Source: Bacillaceae bacterium
GTDB taxonomy: Bacteria > Bacillota > Bacilli > Bacillales > Alkalibacillaceae
Direction of reading: 5' to 3'
DNA: 64,000 nucleotides
Assembly: GCA_017656265.1 (NCBI GenBank)
Contig: JACDOD010000009.1
Location: forward strand, 62,001-126,000
Below the pieces are notes generated by a model. That model searched no databases. It had not been told where the DNA came from and was given only the letters and a program-made list of their open reading frames with translations. A program made the translations under genes and the position numbers. Positions 1-8,421 of the stretch are shown piece by piece (positions within the stretch are counted from its first letter, which is position 1; each line of letters starts with the position of its first letter).

Positions 1-586
1 TGCCGGTCTCATTCAGCTTGATCAGAAAGAGAAAGCGCTGGACTATGTGTTTGAAGTGACAGAAGGACAAAAAAAGCTATCGAAATTTTTAACGAAAAAT
101 ATCAAGGATTACAGCATTGCAGGACTGTTAATCAGCAAGGTGCAAAGGGGAAATGAACTGGGAATACAGGTTCAAATTGATGAGCACACCAGTCTGAAAA
201 AGTACCCTCAGCATATGGACGGCAATGATTTTGTCATTATTCTCGGGAACTTAATAGAAAATGCTTTTGATGCCCTGCAAGGCGATCAAAAACAGGAAAA
301 GATGGTCTATGTTTCTATTCAGGAGTATCCGGACTTTATTGACATAAGTGTGGAGGATAATGGCAGGGGCATGAGCAAAGAGATGGTAAACCATATTTTC
401 GAAAAGGGCTATACGACCAAGAAAAAACAGGGTTCGGGGATAGGGCTGTATTTAGTCCAAAAAATGGTGGAAAAGGCAAGGGGACAGATTGAGGTGATTT
501 CACATCCAGGAGAAGGGACAAGCTTTCATCTGAAGATTCCGATGGAAATGGGGGAGAACATCCATGGTCAAAAAAAATCAAATTGA
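1..586 (+). CDS. Sensor histidine kinase, CitA/DctS type (C-terminal part; 5' end outside window)
   Basis: The frame is open from the first base, so only the C-terminal end of the kinase is present. It carries the ATP-binding HATPase domain: N box 'NLIENAFDAL', G1 box 'DNGRGM', and G2 box 'GSGIGLYLV'. These are typical of the CitA/DcuS/DctS/MalK group that senses C4-dicarboxylates, citrate or related acids. The stop overlaps the next gene, a matching CitB/DctR-type response regulator, by 23 bases, so the two form a two-component pair. The sensor domain is not visible, so the ligand is unknown. The TRAP-TAXI operon directly downstream is the likely target. Confidence 0.9.
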   Translation, partial: AGLIQLDQKEKALDYVFEVTEGQKKLSKFLTKNIKDYSIAGLLISKVQRGNELGIQVQIDEHTSLKKYPQHMDGNDFVIILGNLIENAFDALQGDQKQEKMVYVSIQEYPDFIDISVEDNGRGMSKEMVNHIFEKGYTTKKKQGSGIGLYLVQKMVEKARGQIEVISHPGEGTSFHLKIPMEMGENIHGQKKSN

Positions 587-1286
587 TGTGGTACTGATTG
601 AAGATGATCCAATGGTACAGGAAGTAAACCGGCAATTTATTGAAAAGGTGCAGGGGTTTCGTGTAGCAGGAGTGGCCGGGAATGGGAAGGATGGAATTGA
701 GAAGGTAAAACAAACCAAGCCTGATTTAGTGCTTCTGGATATTTTTATGCCTGAAAAAGATGGAATGGAGACACTGCAAATGCTAAGGCATCTGGAACTT
801 GACCTGGATGTCATTGTGATTACAGCAGCCAATGACCGGTCAACCATTCGCCGGATGTTTCAGTACGGTGCCATTGATTATATCATTAAACCTTTTAAAT
901 TTGAGCGGCTTCAGCGGGCATTGAATCATTACAGGATGTATGCCTGGAATCTGTCAGGGGAGGGAGAACTCAGTCAGGAACAGCTGGATCAGTGGATTTC
1001 TTCTCAAAATGAGGCCAGGGTTATTCAATCATCTATGAACTTCTTCGATGCTGATGAGCTGCCCAAGGGCTTGAACGAACAAACATTAAAACAGATCCTG
1101 CTGTTTCTTTCTGAGCAGACCGATTCGGTTTCGGCCGAAGAAACGGCTGACGGAATTGGAATTGCCAGAGTTACCGCAAGACGGTATCTGGACTTCCTGC
1201 AAAAGGCTGGCAAGGTGAAATTGGATATAAAATATGGAGGTGTCGGCAGGCCCCTCAATCGATATATGTTAATCGATCAAAACTAG
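564..1286 (+). CDS. Response regulator, CitT/DctR/MalR family
   Basis: A 240-residue two-domain regulator. The N-terminal receiver domain (about 1-125) has the acidic pair 'EDD' near residue 13, phospho-acceptor Asp59 in 'LVLLDIFMP', a T in 'VIVITAA' and the conserved Lys in 'YIIKPF'. The C-terminal third has the helix-turn-helix seen in CitT/DctR ('GIARVTARRYLDFL') followed by 'YGGVGRP'. It overlaps the kinase gene and is followed after 124 bases by a TRAP-TAXI receptor gene, whose upstream region has three 9-base direct repeats that could be its binding site. By family it should activate uptake of an organic acid; the inducer is unknown. Confidence 0.92.
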   Translation: MVKKNQIDVVLIEDDPMVQEVNRQFIEKVQGFRVAGVAGNGKDGIEKVKQTKPDLVLLDIFMPEKDGMETLQMLRHLELDLDVIVITAANDRSTIRRMFQYGAIDYIIKPFKFERLQRALNHYRMYAWNLSGEGELSQEQLDQWISSQNEARVIQSSMNFFDADELPKGLNEQTLKQILLFLSEQTDSVSAEETADGIGIARVTARRYLDFLQKAGKVKLDIKYGGVGRPLNRYMLIDQN

Positions 1287-1319
1287 AGGCTGTAATCGGC
1301 ACCATCCAACATGCACGAA

Positions 1320-1346
1320 GACCAAAATGACCAAAATGCCCAATAT
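1320..1346 (+). promoter_or_regulatory. Three tandem 9-base direct repeats, candidate response-regulator site
   Basis: GACCAAAAT occurs twice head to tail (1320-1328, 1329-1337), followed by the related GCCCAATAT (1338-1346). They lie between the response regulator and the TRAP receptor gene, upstream of the cre site. Regularly spaced direct repeats are a common layout for CitB/DctR-type regulators. Assignment to the adjacent regulator is inference. Confidence 0.45.
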
Positions 1347-1369
1347 GTTCTAAATATTCAAAAAATGAT

Positions 1370-1384
1370 TTGAAAGCGTTATCA
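1370..1384 (+). promoter_or_regulatory. cre site (CcpA catabolite control)
   Basis: TTGAAAGCGTTATCA matches the Bacillus cre consensus WTGNAARCGNWWWCA at every position. It sits 26 bases before the TRAP receptor start codon, where CcpA would repress. This implies the uptake operon is switched off when preferred sugars are present. Confidence 0.75.
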
Positions 1385-1410
1385 TAGACAAAAAACAAGG
1401 GGGTAATACA

Positions 1411-2415
1411 ATGAAGAGAAAGTTACTGTTTGTGATGACGCTGGCATTTGTCATGATTTTAGGTGCCTGCGGTACAGGTGATGAAGGAGGAAATTCAGAA
1501 GGCGGAGACAATACTGGAGGAGGCGGTGAACAAGCCTTAGTCTTTGGTACTGGCGGTACTTCTGGAACCTACTATCCAATTGGCGGGGCGTTAAAGCCGA
1601 TCTTTGAAGAAAGTGAACACGTTTCAAATGTGACAGTTGAATCTACTGGTGCCTCTGTTGCAAACATCCAAAATATCGAAGATGGATTAAATCAGCTTGC
1701 CATCGTTATGAGTGACGTAGCATATGATGCAGTTAATGGTGTTGGAAAATTTGAAGGAAACCAGATTGATATCCAGGCAATCGGCGGGCTATACCAGAAT
1801 GTGGTACAGGTAATAGCACTGAAAGACAGCGGTATTCAGGATATTACAGATCTGAAAGGGAAACGTGTTGGAGTCGGTAAAGTTGGTTCTGGTGTAGAAC
1901 AGAGTGCGAAAAAAGTGCTGGAAGCCATGGGCATGACATATGATGACCTGGCTAAAGTTACCCATACGGGTTATGCGGACAGTGTTCAGGAAATGAAAAA
2001 CGGCAACCTGGATGCGGCATTCTTTACTTCAGGAGTACCTAACAGCAACATTACGGACATCATGCAGCAAACAGACATTGTGTTTGTAGAAATTAAAGGC
2101 GAAGTAGCAGATCAGCTGCTTGAATCGTATCCGTTCTATAAGAAATATACGATTCCAGCTGGAGATGAAGTGAAATATAATCTGGATACACCAGTGGAAA
2201 CAGTTGGAATTCAGAATATGTTAATCGCATCTCCTGACCTGAGTGAAGACCTGGTTTATGATATTACTAAACGATTCTATGATTACTTAGGTTCTGACGA
2301 GATTTCCATTAATGCCTTGACTCAGTTCGACCGGGATGAGATGGGCAATGGTCTGGTTGCTCCATTACATCCAGGCGCTCAAAAATTCTATGAGGAAAAT
2401 GGATTGCTAGACTAG
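1411..2415 (+). CDS. TRAP transporter solute receptor, TAXI family (lipoprotein)
   Basis: A 334-residue extracytoplasmic binding protein. It starts with a lipoprotein signal peptide and lipobox 'LGAC' (Cys20), then a Gly-rich linker (about 23-40), then the TAXI fold with 'FGTGGTSGTYYPIGGALK' near residue 45. TAXI receptors capture small organic acids for TRAP permeases; the substrate here cannot be read from sequence. An AAGGGGG ribosome site precedes the ATG. The gene is separated from the rest of its operon (DUF1850, fused permease) by a repeat element at 2426-2668. Control by the upstream two-component system and CcpA is likely. Confidence 0.93.
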   Translation: MKRKLLFVMTLAFVMILGACGTGDEGGNSEGGDNTGGGGEQALVFGTGGTSGTYYPIGGALKPIFEESEHVSNVTVESTGASVANIQNIEDGLNQLAIVMSDVAYDAVNGVGKFEGNQIDIQAIGGLYQNVVQVIALKDSGIQDITDLKGKRVGVGKVGSGVEQSAKKVLEAMGMTYDDLAKVTHTGYADSVQEMKNGNLDAAFFTSGVPNSNITDIMQQTDIVFVEIKGEVADQLLESYPFYKKYTIPAGDEVKYNLDTPVETVGIQNMLIASPDLSEDLVYDITKRFYDYLGSDEISINALTQFDRDEMGNGLVAPLHPGAQKFYEENGLLD

Positions 2416-2425
2416 GAGGATTATA

Positions 2426-2668
2426 GAGGCTGTCAGATAGATCTTAATCACAGTTTAAAGAAGAATGTCAAGAAATGCCCCCTCTTTTCGCGGATGACCC
2501 GCGAGACTTCCCCGCCCATAGTTCTGCGGGGTCTCGCCGGGCTCGCATTTTCCGCGACGCCCAGGATGGGCTGATGCCGGTGCTGGCCACGTGACGTGGC
2601 TGGTCTTAGCCGGCCTGGAGTTCGGGCATTTCTTGTCTTTCTATTACACACAGGTTTTTTGACAGCCC
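2426..2668 (-). repeat. Divergent copy of the dispersed intergenic repeat family, inside the TRAP operon
   Basis: The ends are inverted (GAGGCTGTCA at 2426 and TGACAGCC at 2660), and inside them a second inverted pair, TCAAGAAATGCCC and GGGCATTTCTTG, closes the structure. The GC-rich body is recognisably related to the reverse-oriented copy at 50215-50420 (CCGCGACGC, GGCCAC-GACGTGGC, GTCTTAGCCGGCCTGGAG), but strongly diverged. It is the only full-length copy found between two genes of one operon rather than between convergent genes. The folded transcript could reduce read-through from the receptor gene into the permease genes. The open frame running through it into the next gene is not considered coding. 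Confidence 0.7.
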
Positions 2669-2676
2669 TTTTAAAC

Positions 2677-3168
2677 ATGATGAAAAAACTTCTGGCATTT
2701 TTGTTATTAGCTGCAATAAGTATTCCATCATTTTTTATGATAAGAGTTGAAGTTTTGACTGTTAGCCTTAACGAACGTGCTTTTTATGCTATCAAGATGA
2801 ATGATGAACAGTCATTTTCTGTTCGTTGGATCCACTCGGTTGAGGATGAAGAGTGGGAAGAATTTTTCCGTTTTGAAGACGAACAGATTTATATGGATTC
2901 TACCCGTTTTAAAACCTTTGGAGCAGGTGTTCCGAGTAATGCCGGGACAGATTCCTTCATTCGCGATGGATGGGTGTATATGGTGGATATCGACCGGAAA
3001 ATAGGCCGTGAACTGGTGGTGAGAAGCGGGACTTCAACCAACCACCGTCTGATTTACCAGAATCATAGTCATCCATTACCCTACCACTCAAACTCGTATG
3101 TCATTCATAAAGAAAAAATCCCTTACGCCAGATATATCTATACACGATTAATGGAAATGTTGAGGTGA
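2677..3168 (+). CDS. DUF1850 domain protein (TRAP-TAXI operon partner)
   Basis: About 163 residues with one N-terminal hydrophobic segment ('KKLLAFLLLAAISIPSFFM'), then a small domain containing 'FSVRWIHSVEDEEWEEFF' and 'TFGAGVP', typical of DUF1850. Genes of this family usually lie beside TAXI-type TRAP permeases, as here; the role is unknown. The frame extends upstream to 2596, but that part lies in the repeat element, so ATG 2677 (or 2680) is preferred. No good ribosome site precedes it, the repeat ending only nine bases away. It ends four bases before the permease gene. Confidence 0.8.
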   Translation: MMKKLLAFLLLAAISIPSFFMIRVEVLTVSLNERAFYAIKMNDEQSFSVRWIHSVEDEEWEEFFRFEDEQIYMDSTRFKTFGAGVPSNAGTDSFIRDGWVYMVDIDRKIGRELVVRSGTSTNHRLIYQNHSHPLPYHSNSYVIHKEKIPYARYIYTRLMEMLR

Positions 3169-3172
3169 GAAT

Positions 3173-5332
3173 ATGGGCGAAAACATAAAGGTGAAAGTCG
3201 AGGACCTGGATCGTGAAAGCAATACACGAAAAAACTTCCCGAAATGGCTGAAATGGTTCATAACGATCATGGCTGCGGGTTTAGCGTTATTTCATCTTTA
3301 TACCTCTTATGCCGGGTCACTCGTGGATATTCAGCAGCGGAGCATTCATCTGTATTCCTTAATGGCTCTTGGTTTCTTGCTTTATCCATTTGTCCGAAAA
3401 GGAAATAAAGACGGTGTTCCTTTTTTTGATTATGTGACAGCCGGGCTATCCCTTTTTGTGGGAATCTACATGCTTGCTACTTCCCATAGAATTATTGAGA
3501 CCGGCGGACAAATTAACAATGCTGATTTTGTCGTCGGCATTATTGTCATTATTTTGCTGTTTGATATTACTCGTCGGGTAACAGGATGGGGGCTTGCTTT
3601 GCTTGGATTAGGTTTTTTAATTTACGGTTTTTATGTCAAGCTTTCCATTTATCCCATGTTAAATGCAAAAATAGTTCTCAGTGTGTCGAAACAAATTATT
3701 TCCCACTTAGTCTTTATCACGGAAGGTGTACTTGGAACGGCTATTGGGGTGTCGGCAAGTTATATTATTCTTTTTATTTTGTTCGGAGCCTTTCTGAACA
3801 AATCCGGGATGGGGCAGCTGTTTAATGATCTGGCACTGGCTATTGCTGGACATACAAAGGGCGGACCTGCTAAAGTTGCGGTCATTTCTAGCGGATTTTT
3901 AGGGTCCATCAATGGGTCGGCCATTGCCAATGTGGTGACGACGGGTGCCTTTACCATTCCTCTAATGAAAAAAACCGGTTACCATAAGAACTTTGCTGGT
4001 GCGGTTGAATCAGCGGCTAGTGTAGGTGGTCAAATTCTCCCTCCTATTATGGGAGCTGCCGCTTTTATTATGGCCGAAAACCTGGGTATCCCTTATACAC
4101 AGGTCATTCTGGCGGGGATTATACCAGCTTTGTTATATTACATTGGAATTTTGCTTCAGGTCCATTTGCGCGCCTCAAAAAAAGGGCTTCGTGGAATGAA
4201 TAAGGAGGAATTGCCTTCGGTTAAAAAGGTTTTGCTTGAACGGGGTCACCTGATTATACCGATGGTGATTCTCTTATATCTATTATTTACTGGAAAAACC
4301 CCGTTTTTCGCAGCATTCTGGTCCATTGTTGCTTCCATTATCATATCAGGAACCAGCCAAATGCTGATTGTGATGACAGCAGTATCACTATTTTTAGTAT
4401 TCCAGCCGCAGATCATGTCCCTATTTGGCGGTGCTTCTACTATGCAGGTTCGCAGTGACTGGTGGGAATTGTTGCTCATTGTGTTGATTCCTTTGGTCAT
4501 TAATATTCTCCGCAAACGGGCGAATCTTAAATCAGAAGAAATCGGCATGAAAGATTTTGTAGATGCTCTGGAAAGCGGTGCAAAAACAACGGTCCCTGTT
4601 GCCATTGCCTGTGGTGCAGTAGGCATTATCGTTGGAGTTGCCACTTTAACCGGGGTTGCGCTGGAAATCGCCAACAGCATTGTGGGACTTGGGGCAATTA
4701 TTGACAGTGCATTCATACAGCTGCTTATCACCCTTGTCTTAACTATGATTACATCGATTATTCTGGGAATGGGTCTTCCGAGTATTCCTACTTATATTAT
4801 TACAAGTACGATGACGGCACCGATTTTGCTGCAGCTTCCGCTGTTCAGAGAATTAGCCGGTTCTTCCGAAACAGCTGTTTTTGTTGCTCATATGTTTGTC
4901 TTTTATTTTGGAATTTTTGCTAATATTACCCCTCCTGTTGCACTGGCAGCTTTTGCTGGTGCAGGCATCAGTGGAGGAGACCCGACCAAAACTGGATTTC
5001 AGGCGCTTAAACTGGCCCTTGCCGGCTTCATCGTGCCATTTATGTTTGTATTCTCTCACGAAATGCTCATGGTAGATGCTACCCTTGGAAATGTGGTGCT
5101 CATTGGAGTAACAGCGCTCATGGGGGTCTTCCTGCTGTCAGTAACAGCCGAGGGCTATTTGAAGAGGGAATTGCCGTTCTGGTTAAGAATCATAACAGGA
5201 ATCGGCTCCCTGATGCTAATTTATCCAGGGCTGGCAACCGATGCGGTTGGTCTGATTATTTTGGTCCTTCTTTTGCTGTACGGTTTTAACACAAAAGCCC
5301 AATCTGGGCCATCTGTAGGTCAAAACACGTAA
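3173..5332 (+). CDS. TRAP transporter fused permease (DctQM, 4TM/12TM fusion)
   Basis: A 719-residue, highly hydrophobic protein. The N-terminal part (about 25-180) corresponds to the small DctQ-like membrane subunit. The rest is the large DctM-type transport subunit, with signatures such as 'SGFLGSINGSAIANVVTTG', 'SAASVGGQILPPIMGAAAF' and 'LGMGLPSIPTYI'. Such fusions pair with TAXI receptors and drive secondary, ion-coupled uptake. The first 30 residues are charged and cytoplasmic. The ribosome site GAGGTGAGA lies before ATG 3173. It is in one operon with the receptor and DUF1850 and probably with the two enzymes downstream. Confidence 0.93.
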   Translation: MGENIKVKVEDLDRESNTRKNFPKWLKWFITIMAAGLALFHLYTSYAGSLVDIQQRSIHLYSLMALGFLLYPFVRKGNKDGVPFFDYVTAGLSLFVGIYMLATSHRIIETGGQINNADFVVGIIVIILLFDITRRVTGWGLALLGLGFLIYGFYVKLSIYPMLNAKIVLSVSKQIISHLVFITEGVLGTAIGVSASYIILFILFGAFLNKSGMGQLFNDLALAIAGHTKGGPAKVAVISSGFLGSINGSAIANVVTTGAFTIPLMKKTGYHKNFAGAVESAASVGGQILPPIMGAAAFIMAENLGIPYTQVILAGIIPALLYYIGILLQVHLRASKKGLRGMNKEELPSVKKVLLERGHLIIPMVILLYLLFTGKTPFFAAFWSIVASIIISGTSQMLIVMTAVSLFLVFQPQIMSLFGGASTMQVRSDWWELLLIVLIPLVINILRKRANLKSEEIGMKDFVDALESGAKTTVPVAIACGAVGIIVGVATLTGVALEIANSIVGLGAIIDSAFIQLLITLVLTMITSIILGMGLPSIPTYIITSTMTAPILLQLPLFRELAGSSETAVFVAHMFVFYFGIFANITPPVALAAFAGAGISGGDPTKTGFQALKLALAGFIVPFMFVFSHEMLMVDATLGNVVLIGVTALMGVFLLSVTAEGYLKRELPFWLRIITGIGSLMLIYPGLATDAVGLIILVLLLLYGFNTKAQSGPSVGQNT

Positions 5333-5370
5333 ATAGAATTCATGATATTGAACGGAAAAGGGGGAAGTGA

Positions 5371-6252
5371 ATGAAACTGGCTACCATTATAGTGGCAGGG
5401 AAAGAACAGGCTGCGATTGTTTCCGAACGGGGATTACTGCCTCTAAAAAGCTTGAATCGTCAAATGGACCAGGCATGGCCGAAAGATCTCTTTACGTTTA
5501 TTCAGTCCGAAAAATTGGAGGAGTTTAAAGAGTGGTATGAGACCAACAAGAACCGCCTGGAAGGAATGGAGGGGTACATCCCATTAGAGGAAGCAGAGTA
5601 TGGCCCCCTCTATCGCCACCCTTCAAAAATCTGGGGAATTGGACTGAATTACAAAGAACATGCATCAGACCTTGACGAATCTGCACCTGAAAGAGAACCT
5701 GCCAGTTTTATGAAACCCGATACGACCATAATCGGCCATCAGGATACGATAAACATCCCTTTGCAGTCTCAACGGACAACTGCAGAAGCTGAGCTTGGAG
5801 TTATTATCGGAAAGAAATGCAAAGACGTCTCTGTTGAAGATGCCCGGAGTGTGATAGCCGGATACACGACTATTATAGATATGACAGCTGAAGATATTTT
5901 GCAGCAAAACCCGAGATATTTAACACGATCCAAGAGTTTTGATACGTTTTTCAGTTTTGGGCCTCATCTCGTAACCACGGATGAAGTAGACGATCTATTC
6001 GAATTGGAAGTGGCAACGGTTCTGAATGGTCAGGTACATCGGAAGAATAAAGTGAAACATATGACTTTTGATCCCTATTATCTCGTAGCCTTCCATTCCA
6101 GGGTGATGACATTGCTGCCCGGGGATGTTATTTCAACCGGAACACCTGGTGCTGCTGTTATCCGGGATGGGGATCTCGTGGAATGCCATATTGAAGGGTT
6201 TGTACCGTTAAAAAATCCTGTCATAGATTTAAAGAAAAGAAAGGATGAGTAG
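5371..6252 (+). CDS. Fumarylacetoacetate hydrolase (FAH) family enzyme
   Basis: 293 residues. A short N-terminal domain precedes the FAH catalytic domain from about residue 85: 'IWGIGLNYKEHASDL', metal ligands in 'TTAEAELGVIIGK' and 'TIIDMTAEDI', then 'GDVISTGTPGA'. Family members hydrolyse or hydrate/isomerise 2-keto acids, for example in aromatic or sugar-acid breakdown. The exact reaction cannot be assigned. It follows the TRAP permease by 38 bases with its own GGGGGAAG ribosome site and overlaps the next gene by eight bases, so it probably acts on the imported compound. Confidence 0.88.
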   Translation: MKLATIIVAGKEQAAIVSERGLLPLKSLNRQMDQAWPKDLFTFIQSEKLEEFKEWYETNKNRLEGMEGYIPLEEAEYGPLYRHPSKIWGIGLNYKEHASDLDESAPEREPASFMKPDTTIIGHQDTINIPLQSQRTTAEAELGVIIGKKCKDVSVEDARSVIAGYTTIIDMTAEDILQQNPRYLTRSKSFDTFFSFGPHLVTTDEVDDLFELEVATVLNGQVHRKNKVKHMTFDPYYLVAFHSRVMTLLPGDVISTGTPGAAVIRDGDLVECHIEGFVPLKNPVIDLKKRKDE

Positions 6253-7045
6253 CGTGGATTTACAGCTAAAAGGGAAGTCTGTAGTCGTAACAGCCTCCAG
6301 TAAAGGGCTTGGAAAGGCGACCGCACTGGAATTTGCCAGAGAGGGTGCTCATGTTCTATTATCGAGCAGGAATGAAGAAGAGTTAAAAAAGGCTGCGTCA
6401 GAAATTCGGGAAGAAAGCGGCAATGACCAGGTGGTTTATGCCGTATGCGACATTACAAAGCCGGAGGACATTCAAGCTTTCATTCAAAAAGCAGTGGATT
6501 GGAACGGAACCGTTGATGTCCTGATCAACAACGCCGGTGGACCGCCTGCAGGCACTTTTGAAACGTTTGCTGATGAAGACTGGCAAAAAGCCTTTGAATT
6601 GAATCTGCTAAGTTTTATCCGTACGATTCGTGAAGTGATTCCATACATGAAAAAACAGAACGGGGGACGAATTGTTAATTTTGCTTCCTCATCCATTAAG
6701 CAGTCGATTGATAACTTGATTTTGTCCAATACATTCCGGGCAGGCATTGTTGGTCTGGCCAAAAGTCTGTCCCAGGAACTCGCTAAAGACAACATCTTAA
6801 TTAATACACTGGGTCCCGGCCGAATCGCCACCGACCGGGTGGCTTCTCTCGACCAGATCCGTGCCGATAAGCTGGGGATCACCGTAGAGGAATTAAAAGC
6901 TAGAACTGAAGCGTCCATTCCAATCGGACGCTACGGAGAGCCGGAGGAATTTGCTAGAACAGCTGTTTTCCTGGGTTCTTTTGCTAACACATATGTGACT
7001 GGCCAGTCCCTTGTGGTTGATGGAGGCATGGTTAAAGCCCTATAA
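6245..7045 (+). CDS. SDR family oxidoreductase with atypical active site
   Basis: 266 residues with a Rossmann fold: cofactor motif 'TASSKGLGKATA' near residue 15, 'NNAGGPPAG' near 95, and a C-terminal 'YVTGQSLVVDGGM'. The usual YxxxK pair is absent: aligning 'GLAKSLSQELA' with normal SDRs puts Ser and Arg (in 'LSNTFRAG') where Tyr and Lys belong. This matches the 'BKR-like' SDR subgroup known to lack the canonical tetrad. It overlaps the FAH-family gene and ends the TRAP operon at a strong terminator. Substrate is unknown; a role in the same catabolic route is inferred. Confidence 0.88.
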   Translation: MSSVDLQLKGKSVVVTASSKGLGKATALEFAREGAHVLLSSRNEEELKKAASEIREESGNDQVVYAVCDITKPEDIQAFIQKAVDWNGTVDVLINNAGGPPAGTFETFADEDWQKAFELNLLSFIRTIREVIPYMKKQNGGRIVNFASSSIKQSIDNLILSNTFRAGIVGLAKSLSQELAKDNILINTLGPGRIATDRVASLDQIRADKLGITVEELKARTEASIPIGRYGEPEEFARTAVFLGSFANTYVTGQSLVVDGGMVKAL

Positions 7046-7058
7046 CAAACGAAATGGC

Positions 7059-7097
7059 AGGCAGGATAACTATCACAAAATCCTGCCTGTTTTTTTG
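7059..7097 (+). terminator. Rho-independent terminator of the TRAP-FAH-SDR operon
   Basis: AGGCAGGAT (7059-7067) pairs with ATCCTGCCT (7080-7088) and is followed by a run of eight T after one G. It lies 14 bases after the SDR stop codon. Confidence 0.9.
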
Positions 7098-7172
7098 TAC
7101 ATAGAATTTTGAAGGGAAGTTTGGCAGCCAGGCAGTGATCCTGAGAATGATTCAAGAAGTCTAAAATCGGGA

Positions 7173-8282
7173 GTGAGCACCGTCACCCGGCTGGTCATGT
7201 ATTTGGGTAAACCAACGGTGCGGATTCGGATGAAACTTCGGAGGGAAGTTTTACGTAAACAGGTTAGAAAAGTGAAAAAGGTTGTGATGTTTGTGGACGG
7301 ATTTTCTCAACATGTTCAGGCTTATCAGGATATTTATGGAATGTTATCCAGGGAACTGAAGTGGAAGGCTGGAGATAAGCGGGCAATTATGATGATTGCA
7401 GCGACTTATGTAATGAATGAACATGCTTTTGATCTCAAACGGTTTTTGCGAATCAGTGAACGGATTAAAAAAGAATCCGGTTTGTTTTCGCCTTTGAGGT
7501 CTTATCAGCGATTTTTAGTTGCAGCGATGTTAGATGTTCATTTCAGTCACCCGGAAGAAAAGTTTTTGGAACTGCTCCGTTTATATAAAAAACTGATTAG
7601 CTCCGGATTCAGCAGGGGATCCTTTACGTATTTGTCTGCCATGGTTCTGTTAACCGGGACAGACAGCAGCAGTGATAGTGATGAAAGAATCCAAAGATCC
7701 CTTTCAATTTATAAGGGAATGAAAAAAGAGCATTACTTTTTAACATCCACAAGTGACTATCCCCTGGCAGTTTTGCTGTCGGAGCGGAATCAACCTGTCA
7801 AAGAGACGATATCCGCTATGGAAAATTTTTATGTAAAGCTGAATGAAAAAGGGTTTCGAAAGGGAAATGAGCTTCAGTTTTTAAGCCATGTATTATCACT
7901 GGATGGGGAAACGAATCCAGATACATTAATAGACCGCGCAGCAACTATTTTCGGAAAAATGAAGCAGTCAGGCATAAAAGTAAAGACGCCCCACTATCCG
8001 GATATTGGTATGATGGCTCTCCTTCCTGACGGGGAAGAGGAAGTGGACCGGATTGAACCATTATCCCGTGAGCTCGATACCGGAAAAATCGGACAGAAGG
8101 ATGTAAATGTTAAATTGGCTATCCATTTTATTGTTCATGAAAAAATGAAAGAATCTAATCTGGTGGAGGCAGGTTTATATACCGCCATGGAAACCATGAT
8201 TCAAATGGCTCAGCAGGCAGCAATGATCGCTTCCATCACAGCTGTCACAGCAGCCTCTTCAGCCAGTAGCGGAGGGTCTTAA
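7173..8282 (+). CDS. DUF4003 family protein
   Basis: Up to 369 residues, soluble, mostly alpha-helical and rich in charged residues. Near residue 60 it has 'ELKWKAGDKRAIMMIAATYV', and it ends in a small-residue tail 'QQAAMIASITAVTAASSASS'; both are typical of DUF4003, a Firmicutes family without known function. The start is uncertain: GTG 7173 directly abuts GGGAG, and ATG 7197 or 7230 have weak ribosome sites. It stands alone between a terminator and the N-acetyltransferase gene. Confidence 0.75.
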   Translation: MSTVTRLVMYLGKPTVRIRMKLRREVLRKQVRKVKKVVMFVDGFSQHVQAYQDIYGMLSRELKWKAGDKRAIMMIAATYVMNEHAFDLKRFLRISERIKKESGLFSPLRSYQRFLVAAMLDVHFSHPEEKFLELLRLYKKLISSGFSRGSFTYLSAMVLLTGTDSSSDSDERIQRSLSIYKGMKKEHYFLTSTSDYPLAVLLSERNQPVKETISAMENFYVKLNEKGFRKGNELQFLSHVLSLDGETNPDTLIDRAATIFGKMKQSGIKVKTPHYPDIGMMALLPDGEEEVDRIEPLSRELDTGKIGQKDVNVKLAIHFIVHEKMKESNLVEAGLYTAMETMIQMAQQAAMIASITAVTAASSASSGGS

Positions 8283-8399
8283 ATGAATACTGGCAAATAT
8301 ATAGCATCACCCGGCTCAGATCCATGTTTTGCTCCTCTCTCCTACTAAAGTCGTAAAAAAATTCAAACCATGATTTCTGGCTGGAACCGGTTCCTTTCC

Positions 8400-8421
8400 T
8401 TCATACTGAGAACAGTATGAA
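8400..8421 (+). promoter_or_regulatory. Perfect 9-base inverted repeat, candidate operator
   Basis: TTCATACTG (8400-8408) and CAGTATGAA (8413-8421) are exact inverted copies four bases apart, ending 14 bases before the N-acetyltransferase start. The spacing suits a dimeric repressor; no T-run follows, so a terminator is unlikely. No dedicated regulator gene is adjacent. Confidence 0.5.

Noticed and set aside
2596-2676. Longer N-terminus for the DUF1850 protein
   Set aside because: The extra codons are repeat-element sequence, and the membrane helix starts at the later ATG.
4246-4731. 161-codon minus-strand frame inside the TRAP permease
   Set aside because: It is a shadow of a clearly coding gene; codon pattern and motifs support only the plus strand.
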